Made by a program: the position numbers and the translations under genes. The notes beneath the pieces were generated by a model, which was not told the origin of the DNA, made no database searches, and saw nothing but the letters and a program-made list of their open reading frames with translations. From positions 1 through 64,000 of the forward strand of contig NZ_JACJUD010000006.1 of the NCBI RefSeq assembly GCF_014174475.1: a stretch of 64,000 bases of DNA, read 5' to 3'. This document shows, piece after piece, positions 8,564 to 17,091 of the stretch (its first letter is position 1; each line of letters opens with the position of its first letter). This DNA comes from Aquipseudomonas ullengensis (GTDB taxonomy: Bacteria > Pseudomonadota > Gammaproteobacteria > Pseudomonadales > Pseudomonadaceae).

Positions 8564-9355
8564 ATGAGCGGTTACGCGCTGATCACCGGGGCCTCGGGTG
8601 GCCTGGGCCTGGCCCTGGCCGAAGCGCTGGCCCGGCGCGGGCACAAGCTGATTCTGGTCGCCCGCCAACGCGAGGCCCTGGAAAGCGTGGCCTGCGAGCT
8701 GAGCCAGCGCTTCGGCGTCGAAGCGCTGTTCCGCGTCTGCGACCTCAGCCAGCCGATGCAGGTCAGCGGCCTGATCCAGGAACTGGAACAGGGTGAGCGG
8801 CGCATCGACCTGCTGGTGAACAACGCCGGCATCGGCAGCGCCGGCCTGTTCACCGAGCTGGATTGGGGTCGAGAGCAGCAGCTGATCGAGCTCAACGTGC
8901 TGGCCCTGGCGCGCCTGTGCCATGCCATCGGCCAAGGCATGGTCGCCCAGGGTGGCGGGCAGATCCTCAACGTCGCCTCGCTGGCTGCCTTCCAGCCAGG
9001 CCCGCTGATGAGCAACTACTTCGCCAGCAAGGCCTATGTGCTGAGCCTGTCCGAGGGTTTGCGCAACGAACTGGCGCCCCACGGGGTGAAGGTTTCCGTG
9101 CTGTGCCCGGGGCCGGTTGCGACCGGTTTCTTCCGCAATGCGGCGATCCGCTCCAGCGGGCTGGAACGCCAGCAGTTGCTGGCCAGTCCAGAGGAAATCG
9201 CCCTGATCGCCGTGCGCGGCCTGGACAAGAACCGCGCGATCATCATTCCCGGCTGGCGCAACCGCCTGGTGCCACCGCTGCTGCGCCTGGCGCCCCGTGC
9301 ACTGGTGCGGCGGATCGCCATGCGCATGATCCGCCCACTGCTCCCCCGCGAGTAA
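8564..9355 (+). CDS. short-chain dehydrogenase/reductase
   Basis: Classical SDR of 263 aa. The NAD(P)-binding TGASGGLG is near residue 8, NNAGIGS follows, the catalytic Ser lies in the VASLAAF region, and YFASK supplies the catalytic Tyr and Lys; CPGPVATGFF comes after it. It closely follows the DUF805 gene with AAGGAG 5 nt from the ATG, so co-transcription is likely. The substrate cannot be told from sequence. Confidence 0.85.
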   Translation: MSGYALITGASGGLGLALAEALARRGHKLILVARQREALESVACELSQRFGVEALFRVCDLSQPMQVSGLIQELEQGERRIDLLVNNAGIGSAGLFTELDWGREQQLIELNVLALARLCHAIGQGMVAQGGGQILNVASLAAFQPGPLMSNYFASKAYVLSLSEGLRNELAPHGVKVSVLCPGPVATGFFRNAAIRSSGLERQQLLASPEEIALIAVRGLDKNRAIIIPGWRNRLVPPLLRLAPRALVRRIAMRMIRPLLPRE

Positions 9356-9376
9356 CCCCGCACACGGCACGCCGGT

Positions 9377-10858
9377 TCAGCCGGCGTTGACCGTGCGTCC
9401 ATCCGCCCACGCGCGCAGCTCGGCCAGGTCCTCGGCCATCACCACCGACAACGGCGCAGTGCTCTGAATGTTCTGCAACAACAACGCCTGATCCACCGGC
9501 TGCTGGCGCGCCTGCGCCGCATACAGGCCGCTGACCACCACTTGCTCGATCTCCGCCCCGGAGAACCCAGCGCAGGCGTCGGCCAACTGCTTGAGATCGA
9601 ATTGCGCCGGGTCCAATTCGCGCCGCCGCAGGTGAATGGCGAAGATGTCCGCACGCACAGTCGCATCCGGCAGGTCGACGAAGAACAGCTCGTCGAAGCG
9701 CCCCTTGCGCACCAGCTCTGGCGGCAACCGCTGGATGGCGTTGGCCGTGGCGACCATGAACACCGGCGCCGTGCGTTCGGCCATCCAGGTCAGCAGGGTG
9801 CCGAGCACGCGCTGGCTCACCCCGTCATCGTGCTCGCCACTGGCCAGCCCCTTCTCCAGCTCATCCATCCACAACACGCAGGGCGCCATCTGCTCGGCCA
9901 GCTTGAGCGCCTCACGCAGGTTGCGTTCGGTCTCGCCGAAGAACTTGTTGTACAGGCAGGCGAAGTCCAGGCGCAGCAGCGGCAGGCCCCAGAGCCCGGC
10001 AACGGCCTTGGCCGCCAGGCTCTTGCCGCCGCCCTGCACGCCGACCAGCAACACGCCCTTGGGCATGTCCGTGGACTTGCCGCTGACGAAGATTTCCTCC
10101 CGCTCGCCCAGCCAGCGCTTGAAGTTGTGCAAACCACCGACCTCGGCAAAGCGCGCGGTGTCGTACTCGAAACTGAGCACGCCTTCGAGGTCGAGCAGCT
10201 TGAACTTGGCCTTGTTCAGCTCCGGCAGGTCTTCCTGGGTGATCGCGCCGTCGTCGCAGATCACGTTGCGCGCCAGTGCCCGCGCCTCGGCGTGGCTCAT
10301 GCCGCGCAGGTTCTTCACCACCTGCTGCAGGGTGCGATTATCGGTACGCACCCGCGCGCCGCGGTTGCGCTCGCTCCAGCGCGTGGCCTCTTCGCGCACG
10401 ATGCTCAGCAGTTCTTCCTCGGTCGGCAGCGCCAGGCTAAAGCGCGCGGCGTAGCGCTGCACTTCCGCCGGCAGCTTGAGCGCGTGGGACACCAATGCCA
10501 GCGTCGGCTTGTTCGGCGCCTCGCTCATCGCCACTTCCTTGAGCAACCGCACCAGCTTGGGGTTGTCGACCAGGAACGGATGTAGGTCGCACATCACATA
10601 GAGATTGGGCGTGGGGTCCGCCTTGATCAGGCGCAGTGCCTGCTCCGGTTCACGACTGTCCAGCTCGCCCACCGGCTCGCCGCCAAAGGCCAGGCGCTGC
10701 AGGCCTTCGGTCACCGACCAGGTGTAAATGCCCAGGCCGCGCTTGATCGCCAGGGCCGTCAGGGTCTCCAGCACCCGCGCCTCGTCCCAGGACTCGACTG
10801 CCACCAGCTTGACCCTGGAATCGAGCACCAGCCCCAGATCATGAATATCGTTCTTCAC
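9377..10858 (-). CDS. AAA+ ATPase (Ycf46-like)
   Basis: A 493-aa protein with an N-terminal regulatory region and a C-terminal AAA+ module: Walker A GVQGGGKSLAAKA, Walker B CVLWMDELEKG, sensor 1 VATANAIQRL, an arginine-finger region KGRFDELFFVD and a C-terminal lid. It resembles Ycf46-type AAA proteins; molecular role unknown. The GTG at 10858 is preferred because AAGGAG lies 5 nt upstream; the longer open frame to 10909 has no such signal. It converges on the SDR gene and is divergent from the HIT gene. Confidence 0.82.
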   Translation of the reverse strand: MKNDIHDLGLVLDSRVKLVAVESWDEARVLETLTALAIKRGLGIYTWSVTEGLQRLAFGGEPVGELDSREPEQALRLIKADPTPNLYVMCDLHPFLVDNPKLVRLLKEVAMSEAPNKPTLALVSHALKLPAEVQRYAARFSLALPTEEELLSIVREEATRWSERNRGARVRTDNRTLQQVVKNLRGMSHAEARALARNVICDDGAITQEDLPELNKAKFKLLDLEGVLSFEYDTARFAEVGGLHNFKRWLGEREEIFVSGKSTDMPKGVLLVGVQGGGKSLAAKAVAGLWGLPLLRLDFACLYNKFFGETERNLREALKLAEQMAPCVLWMDELEKGLASGEHDDGVSQRVLGTLLTWMAERTAPVFMVATANAIQRLPPELVRKGRFDELFFVDLPDATVRADIFAIHLRRRELDPAQFDLKQLADACAGFSGAEIEQVVVSGLYAAQARQQPVDQALLLQNIQSTAPLSVVMAEDLAELRAWADGRTVNAG

Positions 10859-10948
10859 ACTCACTCCTTGTGAAACCGGCCCAGGCTGGCCGGGGTAGAT
10901 AGGCGCCACTACACTGCCAGCTTACCGAAACTCGTAAGAGGAAAGCCC

Positions 10949-11287
10949 GTGGACTGCCTGTTCTGCAAGATCGTCGCCGGTGTCATTCCCGCCCGCAAGA
11001 TTTACGAAGACGACCAGGTGCTCGCCTTCCACGATATCGGCCCGCAGGCACCCGTGCACTTCCTGGTGATCCCCAAGCGCCACATCAGCACGCTCAATGA
11101 CCTGGGTGAAGACGATCGCCCGCTGGCCGGGCATATCCTCTTCACCGCCCAGCGCCTGGCCAAGGAACTGGGCTGCGATGCAGGCTTTCGCGTGGCGATG
11201 AACTGCAATGAGCTGGGCGGGCAGACCGTCTACCACATCCACATGCATGTACTCGGGCAACGGCAGATGAACTGGCCACCGGGCTAA
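10949..11287 (+). CDS. HIT family nucleotide hydrolase (HinT-like)
   Basis: A 112-aa histidine-triad protein with the C-terminal HIHMHVLG active-site triad. HinT-type enzymes hydrolyse purine nucleoside phosphoramidates such as AMP-lysine. The start is a GTG with AGAGGAA upstream. It lies in a short divergent region with the AAA ATPase gene. Confidence 0.9.
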   Translation: MDCLFCKIVAGVIPARKIYEDDQVLAFHDIGPQAPVHFLVIPKRHISTLNDLGEDDRPLAGHILFTAQRLAKELGCDAGFRVAMNCNELGGQTVYHIHMHVLGQRQMNWPPG

Positions 11288-11379
11288 CGCCTCCCCTGGC
11301 CCCGCGGCCTCTTGTCGCCGGTCAATTTTCTGCCCGGCTGTTCAGGTAAACTGCCGGCATGCTTTCCGTGGAGATGGCC

Positions 11380-12027
11380 ATGAGCAACGAACGCCAGTTT
11401 TCCCCCGTCGACCGCCTGCTGATGCAGGCCGATGCGGCCATGCGCACCCTGCTGCCCTTCAGTGGCGCACCCGCTCGCCCTTCGCCGGCCGTGCTGCAGA
11501 ACGAAGCGCAGATGAGCGAGGAAGAAACCCGCCATGTCGCCGGGCTGATGCGCATCAACCACACTGGCGAGGTCTGCGCCCAGGCGCTGTATCAGGGCCA
11601 GGCGCTGACCGCCAAGCTGCCGCAGGTGCGCAAGGCCATGGAGCATGCCGCCGATGAAGAGGTAGATCACCTAGCCTGGTGCGAACAGCGCATCCGCGAG
11701 CTGGGCAGCCACCCGAGCGTGCTCAATCCGCTGTTCTACGGCTTGTCGTTCGGCGTCGGCGCGGTCGCCGGGCTGATCAGCGACAAAGTCAGCCTGGGCT
11801 TCGTCGCCGCCACCGAGGATCAGGTGGTCAAGCACCTGGACGAGCACCTCGAGCAGATCCCCCTGGATGACGCCAAGACCCGCGCGATCCTGCAGCAAAT
11901 GCGCGACGACGAAGAGCAGCACGCCACCAGTGCCCTCGAGGCCGGCGGCCTGCGCTTTCCCGCACCGGTGAAGTTCGGCATGAGCCTGTTGTCCAAGGTG
12001 ATGACCAAGAGCACCTATCGGATTTAA
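11380..12027 (+). CDS. coq7: demethoxyubiquinone hydroxylase
   Basis: Di-iron monooxygenase catalysing the late C6 hydroxylation of ubiquinone biosynthesis at the membrane. The 215-aa protein carries two ExxH iron-binding repeats, visible in MRINHTGEVCAQ, EEVDHLAWCEQR and DEEQHATSA. The ATG at 11380 gives the family's usual length and has GGAG upstream; an earlier in-frame ATG at 11359 would add seven residues. A strong terminator follows. Confidence 0.93.
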   Translation: MSNERQFSPVDRLLMQADAAMRTLLPFSGAPARPSPAVLQNEAQMSEEETRHVAGLMRINHTGEVCAQALYQGQALTAKLPQVRKAMEHAADEEVDHLAWCEQRIRELGSHPSVLNPLFYGLSFGVGAVAGLISDKVSLGFVAATEDQVVKHLDEHLEQIPLDDAKTRAILQQMRDDEEQHATSALEAGGLRFPAPVKFGMSLLSKVMTKSTYRI

Positions 12028-12039
12028 AACAACAGACAT

Positions 12040-12069
12040 GAAAAAGGGCGCCAATCGGCGCCCTTTTTC
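12040..12069 (+). terminator. rho-independent terminator after coq7
   Basis: A GGGCGCC/GGCGCCC stem flanked by A5 and T5 runs with a 4-nt AATC loop. It is symmetric enough to act in both directions. Confidence 0.88.
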
Positions 12070-12111
12070 TTTACCACCACAAATACCTGCTTGCATCTGT
12101 GCCGCTTGACC

Positions 12112-12186
12112 TGGATTCCCGCCTGCGCGGGAATGACGGTGCTGCTACCCAGCCAAAACAGTCATCCCCGCGCAGGCGGGGATCCA
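12112..12186. repeat. inverted pair of GC-rich REP-like repeats
   Basis: Two 26-bp arms (12112-12137 and 12161-12186) are inverted copies with only two mismatches, each containing a CCCGC...GCGGG core. The 23-bp spacer contains nothing coding. Such pairs are dispersed extragenic palindromes; here it lies between the convergent coq7 and speD genes. Confidence 0.75.
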
Positions 12187-12204
12187 GTGCACGGACTCGA
12201 GGTC

Positions 12205-12999
12205 TCAGCGCGGCATGTTGCGCGCGTAGAAGATCTCCAGCATCTCGTGCCGCACCCGCTCTTCCACCTGCTTGCGCTGCTCGGCGCTGAGGTTGCGGGT
12301 GGCGTCGCCGAACAGGTAGTTGTCCAGTTCGAAGTCCTTGAGCAGCATCTTGGTGTGGAACAGGTTCTCCTGGTACACGTTGACGTCCGTCATCTGATAG
12401 GCGTCCTGGGTGTCGTCGGAGAGGTAGTTCTGGATCGAGTTGATCTCGTGGTCGATGAAGTGCTTCTTACCTTGCACGTCGCGGGTGAAGCCACGCACGC
12501 GGTAGTCGACCGTAACGATGTCCGAGTCGAACTGGTGGATCAGGTAGTTGAGCGCCTTCAGCGGCGAAATCACCCCGCAGGTCGACACGTCGATATCCAC
12601 GCGGAACGTCGCGATACCTTCGACCGGATGAATCTCCGGGTAGGTGTGTACGGTGATGTGGCTCTTGTCGAGGTGCGCCAGGATGGTATCCGGCAGCGGC
12701 CCCGGTGATTCCTCGATCTGGCTGGCGGTGGGTTCCACCGGCTGTTCGGAGATCAGGATGGTCACGCTGGCGCCTTGTGGGTCGTAGTCCTGACGGGCAA
12801 TGTTCAGGATATTGGCGCCGATGATGTCGACAACATCGGTGAGGATCTGCGTCAGGCGCTCGGCGTCGTACTCGGTGTTGATGTACTGGACGTAGGCCTG
12901 CTGGTCTTCCGGCGTTTCCGCGTAGCAGATGTCATAGATGTTGAAGCTCAAGGTCTTCGTCAGGTTATTGAACCCGTGGAGCTTGAGTTTGCTTTTCAC
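12205..12999 (-). CDS. speD: S-adenosylmethionine decarboxylase proenzyme
   Basis: Makes decarboxylated AdoMet for spermidine synthesis. The 264-aa E. coli-type proenzyme self-cleaves before the Ser of DKSHITVHTYPE (around residue 112) to create its pyruvoyl cofactor. The GTG at 12999 (KSKLKLHGFNN follows) gives the family's length; upstream frame to 13056 lacks conservation. STCGVISPLKALNYLI is another family motif. Confidence 0.94.
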   Translation of the reverse strand: MKSKLKLHGFNNLTKTLSFNIYDICYAETPEDQQAYVQYINTEYDAERLTQILTDVVDIIGANILNIARQDYDPQGASVTILISEQPVEPTASQIEESPGPLPDTILAHLDKSHITVHTYPEIHPVEGIATFRVDIDVSTCGVISPLKALNYLIHQFDSDIVTVDYRVRGFTRDVQGKKHFIDHEINSIQNYLSDDTQDAYQMTDVNVYQENLFHTKMLLKDFELDNYLFGDATRNLSAEQRKQVEERVRHEMLEIFYARNMPR

Positions 13000-13166
13000 C
13001 GTTGGAGATTCTCTTTGTGGATGCGGCTCTGCCGCGTGATCGAGCATGCCCGTCAACTGCGAACGACACAGCTGCGTAGGACGGTTAACACCTCTTCGCG
13101 ATGGCGATATGGGTAAGGTTTGGGGCGCTGGCCAGCCCCGAAAAAAGGCCGCGCATTATGCAGAGC

Positions 13167-13197
13167 GACGGCGCCGACTGCCAGAGTCTGCGCCGTC
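13167..13197 (-). terminator. hairpin downstream of the OsmC-like gene
   Basis: GACGGCGC/GCGCCGTC arms with an inner GACT/AGTC pairing form a strong stem-loop shortly after the stop of the OsmC gene. No U-run follows on the minus strand, so it may be a weak terminator or a 3'-end stabiliser. Confidence 0.4.
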
Positions 13198-13214
13198 TTT
13201 ATGAGCGTCGTGTG

Positions 13215-13640
13215 TCAGACGCCCAGCTCGATTATTTCGTAATCGTGGGTGATCTCCACGCCGGCGCGGCCAAGCATGATCGAGGCCGAGCAGTACTTCT
13301 CCGCCGACAGCTCCACCGCGCGCTTGACCTGGGCTTCCTTGAGCCCACGGCCCTTGACCACGAAGTGCAGGTGGATTTTGGTGAACACCTTGGGATCTTC
13401 GTCGGCGCGCTCGGCTTCGAGGAAGGCTTCGCAGCTCTCCACCGGCTGACGCGACTTCTTGAGGATGCTGACCACATCGAAGTTGCTGCAGCCACCCAGG
13501 CCGATCAGCAGCATTTCCATGGGGCGTACGCCGAGATTGCGACCGCCAGCCTCGGGCGGACCGTCCATCACCACCACGTGACCGCTACCGGATTCGCCAA
13601 GGAACATGGCCTCGCCGGCCCATTGAATGCGCGCTTTCAT
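13215..13640 (-). CDS. OsmC/Ohr-family protein
   Basis: A 141-aa member of the OsmC superfamily of thiol-dependent peroxidases, with the family cores LLIGLGGCSNFDVVSIL (one conserved Cys) and the C-terminal EKYCSASIML (second Cys). This subgroup resembles YhfA of E. coli, whose role is not settled. The ATG at 13640 with GGAG upstream is chosen over an upstream start at 13682. Confidence 0.85.
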   Translation of the reverse strand: MKARIQWAGEAMFLGESGSGHVVVMDGPPEAGGRNLGVRPMEMLLIGLGGCSNFDVVSILKKSRQPVESCEAFLEAERADEDPKVFTKIHLHFVVKGRGLKEAQVKRAVELSAEKYCSASIMLGRAGVEITHDYEIIELGV

Positions 13641-13878
13641 CGCCAGGACTCCACTGCCAAAAAGGGGCGCGTAGCTTATCACAGGCCTCTGCGCCGCCCC
13701 TCCCGGACAGAACCGCGGAGTTTAGTGACAGCCAGTGTTAGCTACGTCGCAAATCGGCTTGCCCGACCGGTCCGGTCTGTTAAGCTGGCCGCGGATAACT
13801 GGCACACTTGTTCGGATAACTAAATAAAAAAACGCCTGTGGACAAAGGCTTACTCTTTTTTCTTTTCGGGACTCGGGC

Positions 13879-14523
13879 ATGGTCGCTATTACCCTCACAC
13901 CAAAAATCAAGAATCTCGACAAACTCCTCGCGCATTGCCATCGCCGCCGCTACACCGCGAAAAGCACCATCATCTATGCGGGCGATCGCTGCGAAACCCT
14001 GTTCTTCATCATCAAAGGCTCCGTCACCATCCTGATCGAGGACGACGACGGCCGTGAAATGATCATCGCCTACCTCAATCCCGGCGACTTCTTCGGCGAG
14101 ATGGGTCTGTTCGAGAAGGAAGGCACCGAGAAAGAACGCAGTGCCTGGGTACGTGCCAAGACCGAGTGTGAAGTGGCGGAGCTGAGCTACACCAAGTTCC
14201 GCGAGCTGACCCTGCAAGACCCGGAAATCATGATTGCCCTGGGCAGCCAGATGGCCGAACGCCTGCGCAACACCACGCGCAAGGTCGGCGACCTGGCCTT
14301 CCTCGACGTTACCGGCCGTGTCGCGCGCACCCTGCTCGACCTGTGCAAGCAGCCAGACGCCATGACCCATCCGGATGGCATGCAGATCAAGATCACCCGC
14401 CAGGAAATCGGCCGCATCGTCGGCTGCTCGCGCGAGATGGTCGGGCGTGTACTGAAGAGCCTGGAGGAACAGGGTCTGGTGCATGTCAAAGGCAAGACCA
14501 TGGTGGTCTTCGGCACCCGCTGA
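13879..14523 (+). CDS. vfr: cAMP-responsive global regulator (CRP homologue)
   Basis: A 214-aa CRP/FNR family transcription factor. The cyclic-nucleotide domain shows GDFFGEMGLFE and RSAWVRAKTECEVAELS, and the C-terminal helix-turn-helix is RQEIGRIVGCSREMVGRVLK. In P. aeruginosa Vfr controls type IV pili, type III secretion and quorum sensing. Location beside trpC is the Pseudomonas arrangement. The region 13683-13878 upstream should hold its promoter, but I could not assign boxes with confidence. Confidence 0.95.
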   Translation: MVAITLTPKIKNLDKLLAHCHRRRYTAKSTIIYAGDRCETLFFIIKGSVTILIEDDDGREMIIAYLNPGDFFGEMGLFEKEGTEKERSAWVRAKTECEVAELSYTKFRELTLQDPEIMIALGSQMAERLRNTTRKVGDLAFLDVTGRVARTLLDLCKQPDAMTHPDGMQIKITRQEIGRIVGCSREMVGRVLKSLEEQGLVHVKGKTMVVFGTR

Positions 14524-14558
14524 CGGACTGCTGCCTGGCGAAAGCTTCTGCCAGGCAC

Positions 14559-14588
14559 AAAAAAGCCCGCCAATCGGCGGGCTTTTTT
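14559..14588. terminator. bidirectional terminator between vfr and trpC
   Basis: GCCCGCC/GGCGGGC stem with a 4-nt loop, flanked by A6 and T6 runs. It can end both the vfr transcript and the convergent trp operon. A second stem, GCCTGGC/GCCAGGC, lies immediately before it. Confidence 0.88.
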
Positions 14589-14600
14589 ATTGGCCGGCGA

Positions 14601-15437
14601 TCAGTCCGGGTCGGCGCCCAGCACCACGCGTCCTTTCTCCGGGAAGAACAGCCGGCGCAGCTCGTTGCCAGGCTCCTCGGCACGCATGAACGCCTCGCCC
14701 ACGAGGAAGGCATACACCTCGCTGATTTCCATCAGCTCGACATCGGCGCGGTTGAGAATGCCACTCTCAGTGATCACCAGGCGGTCGCGCGGAATGCGCG
14801 GCAGCAGGTCGAGGGTGTTTTCCAGGCTGACTTCGAAGGTGTGCAGGTTGCGGTTGTTGATACCTACCAGCGGCGTATCCAGCACCGTCAGCGCGCGCTC
14901 CAGCTCGTCGCCATCGTGCACTTCCACCAGCACATCGAGGCCGACATCCTTGGCGGTCGCGGCCAGCTCGGCCATGCGCACGTCATCCAGCGCGGAGACG
15001 ATCAACAGCACGCAGTCGGCGCCCAGGGCCCGGGCTTCGACGATCTGGTACGGGTCGACCATGAAGTCCTTGCGGATCACCGGCAGCGCACAGGCGGCAC
15101 GCGCCTGCTGCAGGTACTCGTCGGCGCCCTGGAAGAAGTCGATATCGGTCAGCACCGACAGGCAGGTGGCGCCGCCGGCCTCGTAGCTCTTGGCGATCTG
15201 TGCCGGCACGAAGTCCTCGCGCAGCACGCCCTTGCTCGGCGAAGCCTTCTTGATTTCCGCGATCACCGCCGGCTGCTTGCGCGCCGCCTGTTCCAGCAGG
15301 GCACGGGCAAAGCCGCGTGGGGCATCGGCGATACGGGCCTGCGCTTCGACCTCGGAAAAACTGACGCGCGCCCTGCGCTCGGCCACTTCCTCGAACTTGC
15401 GGGCGATGATTTTCTCCAGCACGGTAGGCAGACTCAT
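14601..15437 (-). CDS. trpC: indole-3-glycerol phosphate synthase
   Basis: Converts CdRP to indole-3-glycerol phosphate in tryptophan biosynthesis. The 278-aa monofunctional TIM-barrel enzyme shows AEIKKASPSKG, VIRKDFMVDPYQI, LVEVHD and the phosphate-binding GINNRNLHTFEV. It overlaps trpD by ATGA, showing translational coupling, and ends at the terminator shared with vfr. Confidence 0.95.
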   Translation of the reverse strand: MSLPTVLEKIIARKFEEVAERRARVSFSEVEAQARIADAPRGFARALLEQAARKQPAVIAEIKKASPSKGVLREDFVPAQIAKSYEAGGATCLSVLTDIDFFQGADEYLQQARAACALPVIRKDFMVDPYQIVEARALGADCVLLIVSALDDVRMAELAATAKDVGLDVLVEVHDGDELERALTVLDTPLVGINNRNLHTFEVSLENTLDLLPRIPRDRLVITESGILNRADVELMEISEVYAFLVGEAFMRAEEPGNELRRLFFPEKGRVVLGADPD

Positions 15438-16483
15438 GCCTGGTTCTCCACTCGATAAACCGCGGTAAAGGACGCCAGCTCCGACAGCTTCTCCAGCGCC
15501 AGCCCCGTGTGCAATGCATCATGGGCGAGCGCCACGCCCTGCGCCAGGCTGCTGGCCAGGTCGGCGGCATACAGCGCCGCGCCGGCGTTGAGCACGATCA
15601 TGTCGGCGGCCTTCTGGCCGTTCTCGGTGCGGCGCTTGCCCAGCGCATCGCGAATCAGCTCCAGCGAAGCCTGCGGGCCGTCGACCGTGAGGCCGATCAG
15701 GCTCTGGCTCTTGATGCCGAAATCCTCCGGCTGTACCTGGTATTCACTGACCACGCCATCCTTGAGTTCGGCGACGTGTGTGGGCGCGGCCAGGCTGAAC
15801 TCGTCCAGCCCGTCGCGCGAGTGCACCACCAGGATGTGCGTGCTGCCCAGGCGCTTGAGCACCTCGGCCAACGGCCGGCACAGCGCCTGGTTGAACACGC
15901 CGATCACCTGATGACGCACGCCGGCCGGGTTGGTCAGCGGGCCGAGCATGTTGAACAGGGTGCGCTGGCCCAACTCACGACGCGGGCCGGCGGCATAGCG
16001 CATGGCCTTGTGGTGCGACTGGGCGAACATGAAGCCGACACCGACGTGCTCGATGCAGCGCGCCACCTGCTCGGGCTGCAGATCGAGGTAGATGCCGGCC
16101 GCTTCGAGCAGGTCGGCACTGCCACTCTTGCCCGACACCGCGCGATTGCCATGCTTGGCCACCTTGCCGCCCGCCGCCGCCACCACGAAGGTGGCCGCCG
16201 ACGACACGTTGAAGATGTTCGCGCCGTCGCCACCGGTACCGACCACATCGACCACGTGGTCCAGGTTGCTCAGTTCGACCTTGGCGGCCAGCTCGCGCAT
16301 TACCGACACGGCACCGACGATCTCGTCGATGCTCTCGCTCTTCATGCGCATGCCCATGAGGAAGGCACCGATCTGCGCGTCGGTGCACTGCCCGGTCATG
16401 ATCTCGCGCATCACGTCCTGCATTTCCTCGGTGCTCAGGTCCAGGGAGTTGACCACCCGGCCGAGGGCTTCCTTGATATCCAT
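15434..16483 (-). CDS. trpD: anthranilate phosphoribosyltransferase
   Basis: Transfers phosphoribosyl from PRPP to anthranilate. The 349-aa protein shows the PRPP-binding DVVGTGGDGANIFNVSS, HGNRAVSGKSGSADLLEA and RTLFNMLGPLTNP. It starts one base after the trpG stop and overlaps trpC by 4 bp. Confidence 0.95.
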   Translation of the reverse strand: MDIKEALGRVVNSLDLSTEEMQDVMREIMTGQCTDAQIGAFLMGMRMKSESIDEIVGAVSVMRELAAKVELSNLDHVVDVVGTGGDGANIFNVSSAATFVVAAAGGKVAKHGNRAVSGKSGSADLLEAAGIYLDLQPEQVARCIEHVGVGFMFAQSHHKAMRYAAGPRRELGQRTLFNMLGPLTNPAGVRHQVIGVFNQALCRPLAEVLKRLGSTHILVVHSRDGLDEFSLAAPTHVAELKDGVVSEYQVQPEDFGIKSQSLIGLTVDGPQASLELIRDALGKRRTENGQKAADMIVLNAGAALYAADLASSLAQGVALAHDALHTGLALEKLSELASFTAVYRVENQA

Positions 16484-16484
16484 G

Positions 16485-17078
16485 TCAGCGCACCCCGCCT
16501 TGCTGTCGGAGGAAATTGGCGAACAGCTCGTGCCCCTGCTCGGTGAGGATGGATTCCGGGTGGAACTGCACGCCCTCGATGTTCAGGGTCTTGTGGCGCA
16601 AGCCCATGATCTCGTCGACCGAGCCATCGGCATGCTGGGTCCAGGCGGTGACTTCCAGGCACTCGGGCAGGGTTTCGCGCTTCACGATCAGCGAGTGATA
16701 GCGGGTCACGGTCAGCGGATGGTTCAGGCCGTTGAACACGCCCAGGTCTTCATGGAACACCGGGCTGGTCTTGCCGTGCATGGCCTGGCGCGCACGCACC
16801 ACGTCGCCGCCGAAGGCCTGGCCGATGCTCTGGTGGCCGAGGCACACCCCGAGGATTGGCAGCTTGCCGGCGAAGTGCAGGATGGTCTCGATGGACACCC
16901 CGGCCTCGGTCGGCGTGCACGGACCGGGCGAGACCACGATGCGCTCGGGCTTCAGCGCCTCGATCTCGGCGACCGTCAGCTCATCGTTACGGATCACGTG
17001 GACGTCGGCACCCAGCTCGCCCAGGTACTGCACCACGTTGTAGGTAAAGGAGTCGTAGTTATCGATCATCAGCAGCAT
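16485..17078 (-). CDS. trpG: anthranilate synthase component II (glutamine amidotransferase)
   Basis: Supplies ammonia from glutamine to TrpE. The 197-aa class I amidotransferase has the nucleophile in GVCLGHQSI, the oxyanion and catalytic segments VSPGPCTP and GVQFHPES, and begins MLLMIDNYDSFT. An upstream in-frame extension to 17150 overlaps trpE and is not credible; GGGAG precedes the chosen ATG. Only 13 bp separate it from the trpE stop. Confidence 0.95.
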   Translation of the reverse strand: MLLMIDNYDSFTYNVVQYLGELGADVHVIRNDELTVAEIEALKPERIVVSPGPCTPTEAGVSIETILHFAGKLPILGVCLGHQSIGQAFGGDVVRARQAMHGKTSPVFHEDLGVFNGLNHPLTVTRYHSLIVKRETLPECLEVTAWTQHADGSVDEIMGLRHKTLNIEGVQFHPESILTEQGHELFANFLRQQGGVR

Positions 17079-17091
17079 GGTAGGGGCTCCC

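Noticed and set aside
14559..14588. Small RNA gene between vfr and trpC
   Set aside because: The structure is explained by a bidirectional terminator and there is no promoter in the gap.
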